A DNA stretch of 64,000 nucleotides from Bacillus salipaludis (GCF_004358205.1 NZ_SMYO01000009.1:1-64000); one strand, 5' to 3'. Counted from the stretch's first letter, positions 1-9,879 are shown. Notes: generated from the sequence alone by a model not told the origin. Numbers and translations: made by a program.

Positions 1-1
1 C

Positions 2-250
2 GCTCATCAAATTATTCAAAATGCAAGAAGAGTTCTTGCGATTGAATTGATTTGTGCCATGCAGGCTGTAGAATACCGTGGTGTGGATAAAATGGCTACA
101 CAAACAAGAAGACTTTACGAAAAGGGAAGAGAAATTGTTCCTTCTATTAAAAAGGACCGAATATTCTCTAAAGATATCGAAAAAGCCGCAGAAGCTTTAA
201 AGACAATCGATTTGACAACATTCATACAGCAATTTAATGATGTTAAATAA
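2..250 (+). CDS. C-terminal end of a histidine ammonia-lyase family enzyme (partial)
   Basis: Only the last 82 codons are present; the gene enters from the left edge. The visible part reads [20 protein letters not shown], then VEYRG, TRRLYE and VPSIKKDR, which is the helical tail of the aromatic amino-acid ammonia-lyase (HutH/PAL) family, where the equivalent segment is typically LAIELMCAAQ...VPxxxxDR. The MIO active site lies upstream and outside the window, so the substrate cannot be decided; histidine ammonia-lyase is the most likely. No terminator is evident between it and the next small gene. Confidence 0.7.
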   Translation, partial: AHQIIQNARRVLAIELICAMQAVEYRGVDKMATQTRRLYEKGREIVPSIKKDRIFSKDIEKAAEALKTIDLTTFIQQFNDVK

Positions 251-329
251 AAGTTTAGGCCCAAAAATGAAGTGACTTTGCTAGTATTCGTCTATTTTTC
301 ACTGCAAATAATTATTGGAGGAATTGAAA

Positions 330-479
330 ATGTGGGTTATCACTCTTTATTCTATAGATAATATTAAAATGTATGAATATGAAAAAGAGGAGGAAGCAGT
401 AGAAGCCTTCAAAAAGATTCAAGGCACCAAAATTCTTTCTGAAATTGTCTACTTTAATGATCCTTGTTTTTTAAATTAA
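330..479 (+). CDS. 49-residue conserved-looking hypothetical protein
   Basis: Short ORF starting MWVITLYSIDNIKMYEYE and ending NDPCFLN, preceded by a good GGAGGA ribosome site at 317-322 and followed directly by a strong terminator, so it has the layout of a real single gene. The start is a beta-strand-like segment and the middle (KEEEAVEAFKKIQ) an amphipathic helix. There is no signal peptide or membrane segment. I do not recognise the family. It is too short for default ORF listing. Confidence 0.6.
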   Translation: MWVITLYSIDNIKMYEYEKEEEAVEAFKKIQGTKILSEIVYFNDPCFLN

Positions 480-486
480 TGCTTAA

Positions 487-517
487 AACCCTGTATGAAT
501 CATACAGGGTTTTTTTC
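487..517 (+). terminator. Rho-independent terminator
   Basis: An 11-bp perfect stem AACCCTGTATG / CATACAGGGTT with a 3-nt loop is followed by a run of T. It closes the small gene at 330-479. Confidence 0.9.
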
Positions 518-574
518 TCTTATGAAAGGGACAAGGCAATTCAGTTCTTTTTAAAAAAATTGCGGATATATTTC

Positions 575-589
575 TTGTAAGCGGTGACA
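575..589 (+). promoter_or_regulatory. cre-like CcpA operator upstream of lsrK
   Basis: TTGTAAGCGGTGACA fits the catabolite-responsive element consensus WTGNAANCGNWNNCA at every defined position. It lies 32 bp before the lsrK start codon, a position usual for CcpA repression. Glucose repression of the AI-2 processing operon is the inference. Confidence 0.6.
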
Positions 590-621
590 AAATTAAAAAC
601 CTGATATAGAGGTGAAGCCAA

Positions 622-2184
622 ATGGAGTACATTCTCGCCTTTGATGCCGGAACGGGCAGTATTCGGGCGGTATTATTTGATCTGTTTGGAAATCAAATCG
701 GTGTTTCGCAATTTGAATGGAACCATTTAGCGGATGAACGGATCCCCGGGTCAATGGATTTTGATTGGGAAACAAACTGGGGCTTGGTTGTCCAATGTAT
801 TCAAAATGTATTAAAAGACACAGGAATTAACGCAAGGAATATCAAAGCCATCAGCGCAACAGCCATGCGTGAAGGAATTGTCCTTTATGATGATCAGGGT
901 AAGGAGATTTGGGCGTGCGCCAATGTGGATGCAAGGGCCTCAGAGGAAGTTAAGGCGCTAAAAGATCTAAATTCCGGAATAGAAAAAGAGATTTATAACG
1001 TATCTGGACAAATGTTCGCTCTAGGTGCATTGCCAAGGCTGTTATGGATTAAAAACCATTTACCGGAAATCTATGAAAAAGCAGCGGCGATGACGATGAT
1101 TAATGATTGGCTTCTTTTTAAACTATCTGGCAAGCTTCAGGTCGACCCATCAAATGGCTGTACCACCGGTATTTTTGATTTAAGGAAACGGGATTGGGAA
1201 AAGAAAACGGCCAGTTTATGCGGAATTAAAGAGAATTTATTTCCTCCTGTAAATGAGGCAGGGACAGTCCTAGGGGCATTGACGGATGAGACCGCAGTCT
1301 TAACAGGATTATGTCCTGGAACCCTTATTGTCTCAGGAGGAGGAGATGCGCAAATGGCTTCTATTGGCGTAGGGGCTGTTCTGGAAGGGCAAACGATGGT
1401 TTCAGGCGGCTCCTTTTGGCAGCAGGAAGTCAATGTTTCAGAACCCATCGTAGATAAAGGGGGACGAATACGGGTGAACTGTCATGCGGAACCAAACCTA
1501 TGGCAGCTTGAAACCATTGTCTTTTTCCCCGGTCTTGTAATGAGATGGTTCCGTGATGCATTTTGTGACATGGAAAAAGCAGAGGCGGCTGCAACCGGAG
1601 TCGATCCATATGAGATTTTAGAAGAAAAAGCCAAAGATGTGCCGATTGGCGCGAATGGAATTATCCCGATTTTTTCCGATACGATGAATTTTGGTTCCTG
1701 GCGGCATGCGGCTCCATCCTTTATAAACCTCACACTTGATCCTCAGAAAACTGGAAAGAAAGAACTCTTTAAATCCCTCCAAGAAAATGCAGCCTTAATT
1801 ACTTTAGGAAACTTAAAATTGATTGAAGAAGCAACAGGTACTTATCCAGAGGAGGTAATTTTTGCAGGGGGAGCTTCGAAAGGAAAGCTGTGGAGCCAGA
1901 CCCTTGCAGATGTCTTAGGGGTTCCGGTTAAGGTTCCTGTGGTAAAAGAAGCTGCCGCATTAGGCACAGCTTTATATGCAGGTATCGGGGCAGGACTCTA
2001 TGAAAATATTGAAAAAGCAGTCGAACAGGTAGTGAAGTGGGAGCGGACCTACCAACCTAATTTAGAAAATCATAGGGTTTATCTTGAGATTTTTAAAAAA
2101 TGGAGGCGTGTCTATAAAGAACAGCTGATCCTAGCCGACCGTGGTTTAACCACTAATATGTGGAAAGCACCTGGATTAGATTAA
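622..2184 (+). CDS. lsrK: Autoinducer-2 kinase LsrK (FGGY family)
   Basis: ATP-dependent kinase that phosphorylates the linear form of autoinducer-2 (DPD) inside the cell, trapping the signal. The 520-residue length matches the family. Near-identical stretches to enterobacterial LsrK as I remember it include DAGTGSIRAV at the N-terminus, MREGIVLY, IWACANVDARA, VDPSNG, MRWFRDAFC, HAAPSFINL, FAGGASKGKLWSQ and the end LTT..WKAPGL. The FGGY ATPase fold is complete, with GGGDAQ near residue 240. The ribosome site GAGGTGA precedes the ATG. It is the first gene of a three-gene operon, with 21 bp to the next start. No lsrACDB transporter or lsrR repressor is visible here, so uptake must be encoded elsewhere. 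Confidence 0.93.
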   Translation: MEYILAFDAGTGSIRAVLFDLFGNQIGVSQFEWNHLADERIPGSMDFDWETNWGLVVQCIQNVLKDTGINARNIKAISATAMREGIVLYDDQGKEIWACANVDARASEEVKALKDLNSGIEKEIYNVSGQMFALGALPRLLWIKNHLPEIYEKAAAMTMINDWLLFKLSGKLQVDPSNGCTTGIFDLRKRDWEKKTASLCGIKENLFPPVNEAGTVLGALTDETAVLTGLCPGTLIVSGGGDAQMASIGVGAVLEGQTMVSGGSFWQQEVNVSEPIVDKGGRIRVNCHAEPNLWQLETIVFFPGLVMRWFRDAFCDMEKAEAAATGVDPYEILEEKAKDVPIGANGIIPIFSDTMNFGSWRHAAPSFINLTLDPQKTGKKELFKSLQENAALITLGNLKLIEEATGTYPEEVIFAGGASKGKLWSQTLADVLGVPVKVPVVKEAAALGTALYAGIGAGLYENIEKAVEQVVKWERTYQPNLENHRVYLEIFKKWRRVYKEQLILADRGLTTNMWKAPGLD

Positions 2185-2205
2185 TTTTTGAAAGGGGTGA
2201 AATGG

Positions 2206-2562
2206 ATGAAGAAGGTGAATGAAAATGAATTTGAATACCGGTTTGGGGACAACGGACCAAAATACTTAACAAAGGGGCCCAACGTGGATGTGGGAGTTGT
2301 AGTATTGAAGCCGGGACAGGACTTTCAAAACCATTATCATTCCGTTTGTGAAGAAATTTTCTATATCCTAGAAGGTGAAATTGATTTTTATATCAATGGG
2401 GACCATATTCCGGCAAAGCAGGGGGATATGATTCAATGCCGGCCACATGATTCCCATTATTTAATCAATCAATCTGAGAAACTATTTAAGGCTGTGTTTA
2501 TAAAGTCCCCGCATATTGCGGAACGGGATACTGTAACTCTACCGAATCCTGTCATTAAATAA
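2206..2562 (+). CDS. Small cupin-fold protein of the AI-2 operon
   Basis: A 118-residue single-domain cupin. Motif 1 is visible as NHYHSVCEEIFYILEGE and motif 2 as GDMIQCRPHDSHYL, giving the His/Glu/His metal ligands. The ATG at 2206 is chosen because AAAGGGG lies 9 bp ahead; the upstream TTG in the same frame has no ribosome site. It sits between lsrK and lsrF, where enteric operons carry LsrG, the P-DPD isomerase of unrelated ABM fold. I infer that this cupin performs or assists the isomerisation step or senses P-DPD. Its sequence alone does not prove that. Confidence 0.75.
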   Translation: MKKVNENEFEYRFGDNGPKYLTKGPNVDVGVVVLKPGQDFQNHYHSVCEEIFYILEGEIDFYINGDHIPAKQGDMIQCRPHDSHYLINQSEKLFKAVFIKSPHIAERDTVTLPNPVIK

Positions 2563-2577
2563 AGGAGTGTGTTACGA

Positions 2578-3369
2578 ATGAGCTGGGGGTTTCAAAACCG
2601 TTTGAATAAAATTTTGCCCAATAGAAGGGCCGTCATGCTGGCGATTGATCATGGGTACTTTTTGGGGCCGATTAGGGGATTAGAAAAGCCGGGTGAAACG
2701 GTAAAAGATCTTCTTCCATATACAGACTCCCTCTATTTAACGAGGGGTACACTCGCATCTTGTATTCCCAATGATACGGAAAAACCGATGGTCCTGCGTG
2801 TATCTGGCGGTCCGACAACGGTTGGTAAGGATTTGGCAAATGAAACGATTGTCACCTCTGTGAAAGAGGCGATCCGTCATAATGTGGTAGGGGTGGGTGT
2901 TTCTGTTTTTATTGGCTCTGATTATGAAACGCAAACGGTTACGAATCTTGCACATGTTGTCAGTGATGCCCATGATTACGGACTCCCGGTTTTAGGGATT
3001 ACTGCGGTCGGCAAAGAGCTTGAAAAACGGGATGCGAGGTTCCTTGCATTAGCTTCAAGGGTAGTAGCGGAAATGGGGGCAGATATTGTAAAAACCTATT
3101 ACTGTGAAAATTTCGAAGAGGTGACAAGCAAGTGCCCGGTACCGATTGTGATCGCTGGGGGACCGAAGTTTGATACAATCCGGGAAGCACTCGAGATTAC
3201 GTATAATGCAATGGAGCAAGGAGCGGTTGGGGTGGATATGGGGAGGAATATTTGGCAGTCTGATTACCCGCTTGCGATGATTCAGGCGATCCATTCGATT
3301 GTGCATGAAGGTTTTTCCGTGAAAGAAGCAGTGGAATTATATGAAGCGAATACCAAAATGAAAGCATAA
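2578..3369 (+). CDS. lsrF: LsrF-type 3-hydroxy-2,4-pentadione-5-phosphate thiolase
   Basis: Class I aldolase-fold thiolase that ends the AI-2 degradation route by transferring an acetyl group from the phosphorylated diketone to CoA. It has 263 residues with a TIM-barrel pattern: LAIDHGYFLGP near the start, SLYLTRGTL, VGVGVSVFIGSDYE, ADIVKTYYC (Schiff-base lysine region), IVIAGGPK and GVDMGRNIWQ (phosphate site). ATG at 2578 follows AAAGGAG with 10-bp spacing; an in-frame GTG three codons earlier is less likely. It is the last gene of the lsrK-cupin-lsrF operon and is followed by a terminator. Confidence 0.92.
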   Translation: MSWGFQNRLNKILPNRRAVMLAIDHGYFLGPIRGLEKPGETVKDLLPYTDSLYLTRGTLASCIPNDTEKPMVLRVSGGPTTVGKDLANETIVTSVKEAIRHNVVGVGVSVFIGSDYETQTVTNLAHVVSDAHDYGLPVLGITAVGKELEKRDARFLALASRVVAEMGADIVKTYYCENFEEVTSKCPVPIVIAGGPKFDTIREALEITYNAMEQGAVGVDMGRNIWQSDYPLAMIQAIHSIVHEGFSVKEAVELYEANTKMKA

Positions 3370-3379
3370 AACAATACAC

Positions 3380-3413
3380 GCCTGAAACCTATAGTGTAGG
3401 TTCAGGCTTTTTT
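3380..3413 (+). terminator. Terminator of the lsr operon
   Basis: Stem GCCTGAAACCT / AGGTTCAGGC, 7-nt loop, then TTTTTT. The convergent gene at 3412 ends against it, so it may serve both strands. Confidence 0.88.
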
Positions 3414-3804
3414 AATCCAAAAACCTCTTTTTCAACTCCGGTGAAGGGAGCATACAGCTGTTTTTCTTGCCAAACCATGTATAGCGGTTTTTCGCTATGA
3501 TATCATATATGTAGTCTCTAATATTCGTTGGGATCATCATTAGGATTGCGAACAGCTTCCATGCACCTTTGAGCTCCCGACAAACCCGTAATGCAGCTGT
3601 CGATTTCATATAGACCTTATCGTTTTCAATTAAAACAAAGCTATTAAGATCAGGTGCGAGACCATATTTCGTTATCATTCGGTTTCCAGTTTCTCCTTGG
3701 AGGGATGCGAACTTAAATTTCCCAGATACATCTCGCTTGATAATAAACTGCACACTATGATTACATAAATTACATACACCATCAAAAAGAACAATTCGCT
3801 CCAT
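3412..3804 (-). CDS. DCC-family (DUF393) thiol-disulfide oxidoreductase-like protein
   Basis: A 130-residue protein beginning MERIVLFDGVCNLCN, the hallmark DGxCxxC motif (Cys11, Cys14) of the DUF393/YuxK family. Later family signatures are FASLQGETG, FVLIENDKVYMKSTAAL and RDYIYDIIAKNRYTWFGKK. Members are predicted thioredoxin-like redox proteins of unproven substrate. Two in-frame ATGs exist; 3804 is preferred because GGTGGTGATG precedes it, with 3819 as alternative. It is monocistronic and convergent to lsrF. Confidence 0.85.
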   Translation of the reverse strand: MERIVLFDGVCNLCNHSVQFIIKRDVSGKFKFASLQGETGNRMITKYGLAPDLNSFVLIENDKVYMKSTAALRVCRELKGAWKLFAILMMIPTNIRDYIYDIIAKNRYTWFGKKNSCMLPSPELKKRFLD

Positions 3805-3940
3805 CTCATCACCACCCATTCTGATATAAATCCGGTATCCGCTCCACACAGACAAAACAAACGGTTTGTCCACGGACGGTGCCTGTCACTATTTAAACAA
3901 CTGATTAATCATATTATATTATGAAAGGCGGAAGAAAAGC

Positions 3941-5020
3941 ATGTGGCAAAATGATTTAACAAATCAGTTAGGTATTCAATATCCGATTATTCAAGCTCCA
4001 ATGGCGGGGGGGCCGACTACGTCAAAATTAGTTGCGGCAGTTTCGAATGAAGGCGGCCTCGGAACAATTGGTGCAGGTTATCTATCTCCAAGTCAAATCC
4101 GGCAACAAATACAGGAAGTAAAACAGTTAACGGAGAAAAACTTTGGAATCAATTTATTTGTTCCATCAAACTATCAACAGGATGAGCAAAAAATAATGAC
4201 AGCTAAAGAACTTCTCCAACCAATTGAACAGGAGCTAAAAGTTGACTCCACCGTTAAAATCCCAACTTATGAACAGGACCTGGAAACTTTTCATGAGCAG
4301 ATACAGGTCGTTGTGGAAGAACAAGTGCCGGTTTGTTCCTTTACATTTGGAGTGCCTTCCCAAGAAATCATCGATCATTTAAAAAAGAATTCAATTATCG
4401 TCATCGGTACGGCCACAACTGTTCAAGAAGCCATCCTAAACGAACAGGCTGGTATGGATATGGTCGTTTTGCAAGGAAGTGAGGCCGGTGGACACCGCGG
4501 TACCTTCGAAAATAATGCAGAGCAAGGTTTAATCGGTTTAATGTCGTTAATTCCTCAGGCGGCAGACCAAATAAACCTTCCCATTATCGCTGCGGGAGGC
4601 ATTATGGATGCAAGGGGAGCAATTGCTGCAAAATGCCTTGGAGCGCAGGCCGTTCAAATGGGAACCGCCTTCCTCGTATGTGAAGAGAGTGGAGCATCGC
4701 AAGTACATAAGGAAACCATCATCAAAGCCTCCGAAGACCAGGTGGTATTGACGAAAGCTTTTTCAGGGAAAATGGCAAGAGGAGTGAACAATCGTTTTAT
4801 CGAAACAATGAAAATAAACGAGCACATCTTGCCGCCATATCCAATTCAAAATGAATTAACAAAAGGGATTCGCAAAGCATCCTCCACATCACGAAACCCG
4901 GAATTTATGTCTCTTTGGGCAGGTCAAAGTCCGCGATTAGCGAAAGCTTCAACTGTTCAAGAATTAATAAACCAGTTAATTAAAGATACAGAAGTATTAA
5001 AGAAGAGGTTATCATTTTAA
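3941..5020 (+). CDS. Nitronate monooxygenase-type flavin oxidoreductase
   Basis: A 359-residue FMN-dependent TIM-barrel enzyme of the nitronate monooxygenase/2-nitropropane dioxygenase family, which oxidises toxic alkyl nitronates. Visible signatures are IIQAPMAGGPTT near residue 16, GGLGTIGAGYL, LQGSEAGGHRGTF (catalytic His and phosphate loop), PIIAAGGIMDARG, QMGTAFLV and KAFSGKMARG. A ribosome site GAAAGGCGG precedes ATG 3941. It is a single gene with its own terminator. A second, more distant member is at 47320. Enoyl-ACP reductase FabK has the same fold but differs in these loops. Confidence 0.88.
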   Translation: MWQNDLTNQLGIQYPIIQAPMAGGPTTSKLVAAVSNEGGLGTIGAGYLSPSQIRQQIQEVKQLTEKNFGINLFVPSNYQQDEQKIMTAKELLQPIEQELKVDSTVKIPTYEQDLETFHEQIQVVVEEQVPVCSFTFGVPSQEIIDHLKKNSIIVIGTATTVQEAILNEQAGMDMVVLQGSEAGGHRGTFENNAEQGLIGLMSLIPQAADQINLPIIAAGGIMDARGAIAAKCLGAQAVQMGTAFLVCEESGASQVHKETIIKASEDQVVLTKAFSGKMARGVNNRFIETMKINEHILPPYPIQNELTKGIRKASSTSRNPEFMSLWAGQSPRLAKASTVQELINQLIKDTEVLKKRLSF

Positions 5021-5109
5021 ATAGTAAGGAAAAAATGTTAAAATAAAACTAATGTACAATTTTCAAGTTTAGCATCAATCATTACAAAATTTATTCAGCC
5101 AACAAATGT

Positions 5110-5152
5110 AAGGACCAAACGAAGGTGTCCGCCTGAGTTTCGTCCTTTTTGT
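5110..5152 (+). terminator. Probable terminator
   Basis: Interrupted stem AAGGAC.AAAC / GTTT.GTCCTT, 16-nt loop, then TTTTT, about 90 bp after the nitronate monooxygenase stop. Confidence 0.6.
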
Positions 5153-5301
5153 TTTACCAAATTTTATTATAAAGTTGTAGTCTAATTGGGAATATCATGC
5201 ACAAAAACTATGTATATGGTACTATAAACTAGGAGTCTTTTGATTTTTAAAAAATGAATGAATTAAAATGGATTACCAATCTTTAAAGGGAGGAATAAAC
5301 A

Positions 5302-5949
5302 ATGAAAATAGTTATCAAAAAAGCTCCATACTTGCTTTTATTGTTTGTAATTCCCCTATTGGCGAGTATTTATCAAATCCTAAATGAACGGACACATAAA
5401 GCAGTAGATATTTCCACTTCTGTTGACCAGGTTATTCCCTTTCTGCCTTTATTTATCATTCCCTATATTGTGTGGTATGGCTATATTTTTTGTTATTTAA
5501 TTTATTTTTGCTTTAAAGACACAAAAGTATATTTAAAAACATTGATTCTTATTGTCGTTGCAGAACTTATTTGTTTTATCGTGTATTTCTTTTTCCAAAC
5601 GACCGTGCCAAGGCCCGAATTAATAGGTAATGGCTTGCTAATCAAGCTTGTCAAATGGATATATGCAAATGATCAGCCAGTCAATTGCTTTCCAAGCATT
5701 CATGTCCTAACTACTTTTACAATTATGCTTGCTTCATTGCATTTAAAAAACAAACACATTCTTAACACACTGTGTATAAATATAGTAGGGACCTTAATTA
5801 TTGTTTCCACATTATTTGTTAAGCAGCATGTCATTTTTGATATGATTGGCTCTGTCATTTTAGTAACCTTTTTATACGGGGTAACTTTTGAACTATTATA
5901 CTTTCGTGTTAGTGAAAAATCAGAAACGGTTTATCTCAAAAATAAATAG
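5302..5949 (+). CDS. PAP2-superfamily membrane phosphatase
   Basis: A 215-residue integral membrane protein with about six hydrophobic segments. The three phosphatase motifs of the PAP2 superfamily are present: VPRPE near residue 110, CFPSIHVL near residue 132 (catalytic SxH) and KQHVIFDMIGS near residue 175 (catalytic His and Asp). The arrangement resembles the inositolphosphotransferase-like branch. Probable substrates are lipid phosphates or diphosphates at the outer membrane face; the exact one cannot be told. AGGGAGGAA precedes the ATG. It is monocistronic with a terminator. Confidence 0.85.
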   Translation: MKIVIKKAPYLLLLFVIPLLASIYQILNERTHKAVDISTSVDQVIPFLPLFIIPYIVWYGYIFCYLIYFCFKDTKVYLKTLILIVVAELICFIVYFFFQTTVPRPELIGNGLLIKLVKWIYANDQPVNCFPSIHVLTTFTIMLASLHLKNKHILNTLCINIVGTLIIVSTLFVKQHVIFDMIGSVILVTFLYGVTFELLYFRVSEKSETVYLKNK

Positions 5950-5968
5950 ATCCTTTTGGAGGGAAGAA

Positions 5969-5997
5969 GCGGACTAAATCAGTCCGTTTTTTTTTTT
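5969..5997 (+). terminator. Terminator after the PAP2 gene
   Basis: Stem GCGGACT / AGTCCG around AAATC, followed by a run of about twelve T. Confidence 0.85.
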
Positions 5998-6036
5998 CAA
6001 AAAAAAGTGTCCTGGAAAGACACTCCGTAAAATATT

Positions 6037-6705
6037 TTAGGTCATATGAACAGTTTTGACGTGTTGTAGATGCAAGTACACCGGATCTTCTTTAGCCCTA
6101 ATAATTTCCACAAAATTATTTTTTATCCCCTGAACTTTCCCTATAAAATTTTCACTTTCTCCCATATTAAAAACAATTAATTCTCCAACTAACTTTTCAA
6201 TTTGTACTTCAAAAGACCTTGCAAAGGAAAGGTTTGAAGGATTCACTGGGAAATTCGTGTTACTTAGTCCATAAGGACGTTGATTTTCTGAATAAGGAAT
6301 TAACCATTTTAGATGGTTGAGGGAAATAAACATTGTTTTGTAAATGGGGGAGTAAAAAATGAAATAATTATTCATGATGCTAATAATGTATCCATGTAAT
6401 GCTTTGTTTCCAGTTACATAGATTTCTGTAAAAATTCCTTTTGCGGAAGTAAGTGTCTTTCGTAGGGATATTTCTTCGTTATGATTATAGATTGGGGAAG
6501 GTTCTGATGAAATATAAAACTCATCAATTTCATCTTCGTCAAGAAATTGCCAATTTTGAATATGGATAGTAGGTATATATAAATAATCATAGCCATCAAA
6601 CAGGACCCATAAATCACTTCCGATGTCGATCAGCATGCCACTTATAATTTTTTTACCTGAAATCTCTAGTTTTATATATTTTCCGATCTGTTCTTTTAAA
6701 TTCAT
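6037..6705 (-). CDS. CotB-related spore coat-type protein without Ser-rich tail
   Basis: A 222-residue soluble protein made of about three small Sm-like beta units. The first is KIISGMLIDIGSDLWVLFDG...YLYIPTIHIQNW, the second TEIYVTGNKALHGYIIS...MFISLNHLKWL, the third ELIVFNMGESENFIGKVQG...YLHLQHVKTV. The repeated pattern (G-x-L/I-x-x-I-x-x-x-x-x-x-F/V ... Y-x-x-x-x-H-I/V-K) is the one seen in the two CotB-like neighbours. It lacks any Ser-rich phospho-acceptor tail. ATG 6705 follows AAAGGAT. As last gene of a same-strand coat cluster it is probably a structural coat or coat-assembly protein. Confidence 0.65.
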   Translation of the reverse strand: MNLKEQIGKYIKLEISGKKIISGMLIDIGSDLWVLFDGYDYLYIPTIHIQNWQFLDEDEIDEFYISSEPSPIYNHNEEISLRKTLTSAKGIFTEIYVTGNKALHGYIISIMNNYFIFYSPIYKTMFISLNHLKWLIPYSENQRPYGLSNTNFPVNPSNLSFARSFEVQIEKLVGELIVFNMGESENFIGKVQGIKNNFVEIIRAKEDPVYLHLQHVKTVHMT

Positions 6706-6748
6706 AAAATCTTATCCTTTCATAGGATTTGAAATATACAAGATGAGA

Positions 6749-6790
6749 TGGACTGGTGTTTAAGGGAATGACCTTGAATAGACCAGTCCA
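6749..6790 (-). repeat. Inverted repeat between two coat genes
   Basis: TGGACTGGT and its exact complement ACCAGTCCA enclose a 24-nt loop that itself contains AAGG...CCTT. No T-run follows, so it is a hairpin downstream of the gene at 6892 rather than a standard terminator. Confidence 0.45.
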
Positions 6791-6891
6791 AATCATTTTG
6801 TAAGCATTTCTTTAGGATGCTATAAGGGACATTGACATGGAAGAGAATTATGATGATTTTCATAATGACTACCTTGATAGAGGTTGTGGAA

Positions 6892-8058
<1,167 letters not shown>

Positions 8059-8124
8059 TCATAAATCCTCCTTATGGGATTAATTGTCGCTTCCCTGTAA
8101 AGAGAAGCGACGAGTTTCAACTCA

Positions 8125-8625
8125 TTATTTTTTCTTGTCGTTATTTTTGCTCTTATCCTCTTTGCCCTTATCTTCAGATCCTTTTTCGCCTTCATTCGTA
8201 TTTTCAACTTTTAGGCCGTAGCTGATATTTCGAATATGGAACATAGAGAAGCGAACAATTTCATCCTTCACAATAATGGCTACATAATCCGGAGTAATCT
8301 CACTAAGCACGCCTTCAATGCTCTCAGGACCACGGTTCATGTGTACCCATTGATATTGCAAGCTTTTTAACAAATCGTTGAAGGTAGTTGCCTTTTTATA
8401 TTCAAATCCTTCTGGTGCTTCTACCCCAGCATCGATTTTGTCCTGGGTGCTTTCCGTAATACTTTTGATATGCTGCATATTGTAGTACAAGATACCATCC
8501 TTTTCGGTTAATAAGATAAATCCGTCATCGAAAACCTCTAATAATTTTCCAACCCTTGAATTTGGACCATGTCTATCAACCTTAATGGTTTTGCCGACAA
8601 AGTTACTCATCATTTCTTTATTCAT
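8125..8625 (-). CDS. Short CotB-like spore coat protein
   Basis: A 166-residue protein with two CotB units: TIKVDRHGPNSRVGKLLEV...YYNMQHIKSIT and a segment WVHMNRGPESIEGVLSEIT...FSMFHIRNISYG. The latter closely follows the CotB consensus WVSINRGGPEAIEGIL...HIKSIS as I recall it. The C-terminus is a short charged tail (KGSEDKGKEDKSKNNDKKK) in place of the long Ser tract. ATG 8625 is chosen from AAGGAGG 11 bp upstream; an in-frame upstream ATG lacks a ribosome site. It lies between cotH and the longer cotB-like gene, all on the minus strand. Confidence 0.78.
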   Translation of the reverse strand: MNKEMMSNFVGKTIKVDRHGPNSRVGKLLEVFDDGFILLTEKDGILYYNMQHIKSITESTQDKIDAGVEAPEGFEYKKATTFNDLLKSLQYQWVHMNRGPESIEGVLSEITPDYVAIIVKDEIVRFSMFHIRNISYGLKVENTNEGEKGSEDKGKEDKSKNNDKKK

Positions 8626-8732
8626 ACCACCATTTTCCTCCTTAAAATTAAATAAACATTTACACTGCATCTATATGTATCACGGGGTGATGTTGTACTA
8701 TTATAGGTGCCTGTTTTTCAATTTTGAGGAAA

Positions 8733-8786
8733 AAATAGGCAAAAAAAAGTATATGGAATTTGCCATATACTTATCTTTGCCTATTT
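8733..8786 (-). terminator. Long terminator hairpin at the end of cotH
   Basis: Inner stem AAGTATATGG / CCATATACTT around a 6-nt loop, followed on the minus strand by eight T. An outer stem AAATAGGCAAA / TTTGCCTATTT extends it and overlaps the cotH stop codon. Confidence 0.85.
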
Positions 8787-9848
8787 AACGGTCATCATCT
8801 GTTCTTTAAGGTAAGAATTTCGTTTTTTAATAAAACTTAGAATGTATAATTTTTCTTTTTCAAGTGTTTGTTCATTAATGGTTAAATAAGGATCAAGACC
8901 AATATAGGGCTTGAGTTCATTAAATAGGTCCGTGATAATGGGTTCAAGGTTTTTAACAGTAAATTGATTTTCTAAGGCAGATGAAAGAGTGGTTACATAC
9001 TTTTCATTAAAATGCGGGAAAGTGAGAAGTCTGTTCGTTAATGTATTGTAACCAGTAATTGGCACGAAATCATGGCTTAATTTCCTCCCGTGAAGATCCC
9101 TTCCCCAAGTGCCATCATAATCCCAGGGAGTCATTTCATAAAGATTGCTTTTCCCATTATGATATAAAGCATAATTATGAATAAACCCATCAAAATTTTG
9201 CGTACAAACGACTCCTGTCAACCATTTTACATATTGATCAGTATCCAAAAATTTAGGGATAACTTTTTCAAAATCATCGTTATTTAAAGTGTTTACCTTT
9301 GCAATAAAATCTTCTAGTCTTGCAAGATCCTTTTCTGACCCATACTTGACTGTATACCCCTCATCTAAGCTGGTTTTTAATTTATTTTTTGGAGTGGTTA
9401 GGGAGAAGTTTGCATGATAATTAGTGGCATAAATAATTGCCCCCTGAGGCAGATTTCTTTTTTTCAATAAGTATTTGTCGAAAGATTCAAGCTCTAAATA
9501 AATCCCTTTACAATATCCATTAATAAAAAGAAGAACATGCTTAGAACGCGGCGAAATTACTCCTAAGGAATGAAAAAAATCCAGTGCGAGTTTGTTTCTG
9601 CTTAGAGAGATATCCGAATACTCTGCATTAAGGTGGATTTCATGGGCTCCATTTACGGTATAGGGTTTTTTAAAAATGATGTGATATGATTTTTTTTTCT
9701 TCTTTCTGATGACGTTTCCGCGGTAGGCAAGGGTAATTGCATAATGATTTCCCTCCATTTTTAGCACTGCTGGCACAGGATCCGTCCAAATATCCTGTTC
9801 TAAGTTTTTTAGTATTTTTGGATTTATAAAGATTTCATATTTAAGCAA
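8781..9848 (-). CDS. cotH: Spore coat protein kinase CotH
   Basis: Atypical protein kinase that phosphorylates Ser residues of CotB and CotG and is needed to build the outer coat. The 355 residues align end to end with B. subtilis CotH as I remember it: DIWTDPVPAVLK, AYRGNVIRKKKKKSYHI (nucleotide-binding region), EIHLNAEY, RNKLALDFF, YLELES, NFDGFIHNYALY, and the catalytic and metal-binding segment PWDYDGTWGRD near residues 241-251. A TTG start at 9848 is preferred: GGGG lies 8 bp upstream, the family starts here, and a SigE-like promoter sits between it and the longer TTG start at 9926. It is divergent from the CotG-like gene. Confidence 0.92.
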   Translation of the reverse strand: MLKYEIFINPKILKNLEQDIWTDPVPAVLKMEGNHYAITLAYRGNVIRKKKKKSYHIIFKKPYTVNGAHEIHLNAEYSDISLSRNKLALDFFHSLGVISPRSKHVLLFINGYCKGIYLELESFDKYLLKKRNLPQGAIIYATNYHANFSLTTPKNKLKTSLDEGYTVKYGSEKDLARLEDFIAKVNTLNNDDFEKVIPKFLDTDQYVKWLTGVVCTQNFDGFIHNYALYHNGKSNLYEMTPWDYDGTWGRDLHGRKLSHDFVPITGYNTLTNRLLTFPHFNEKYVTTLSSALENQFTVKNLEPIITDLFNELKPYIGLDPYLTINEQTLEKEKLYILSFIKKRNSYLKEQMMTVK

Positions 9849-9879
9849 CTTATATACCCCTAAATAAATTATTTTTAGA

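Noticed and set aside
3870..3890. GGACGGTGCCTGTCAC as a regulatory site
   Set aside because: It resembles a short sequence common in Bacillus intergenic regions. A single copy here gives nothing to test.
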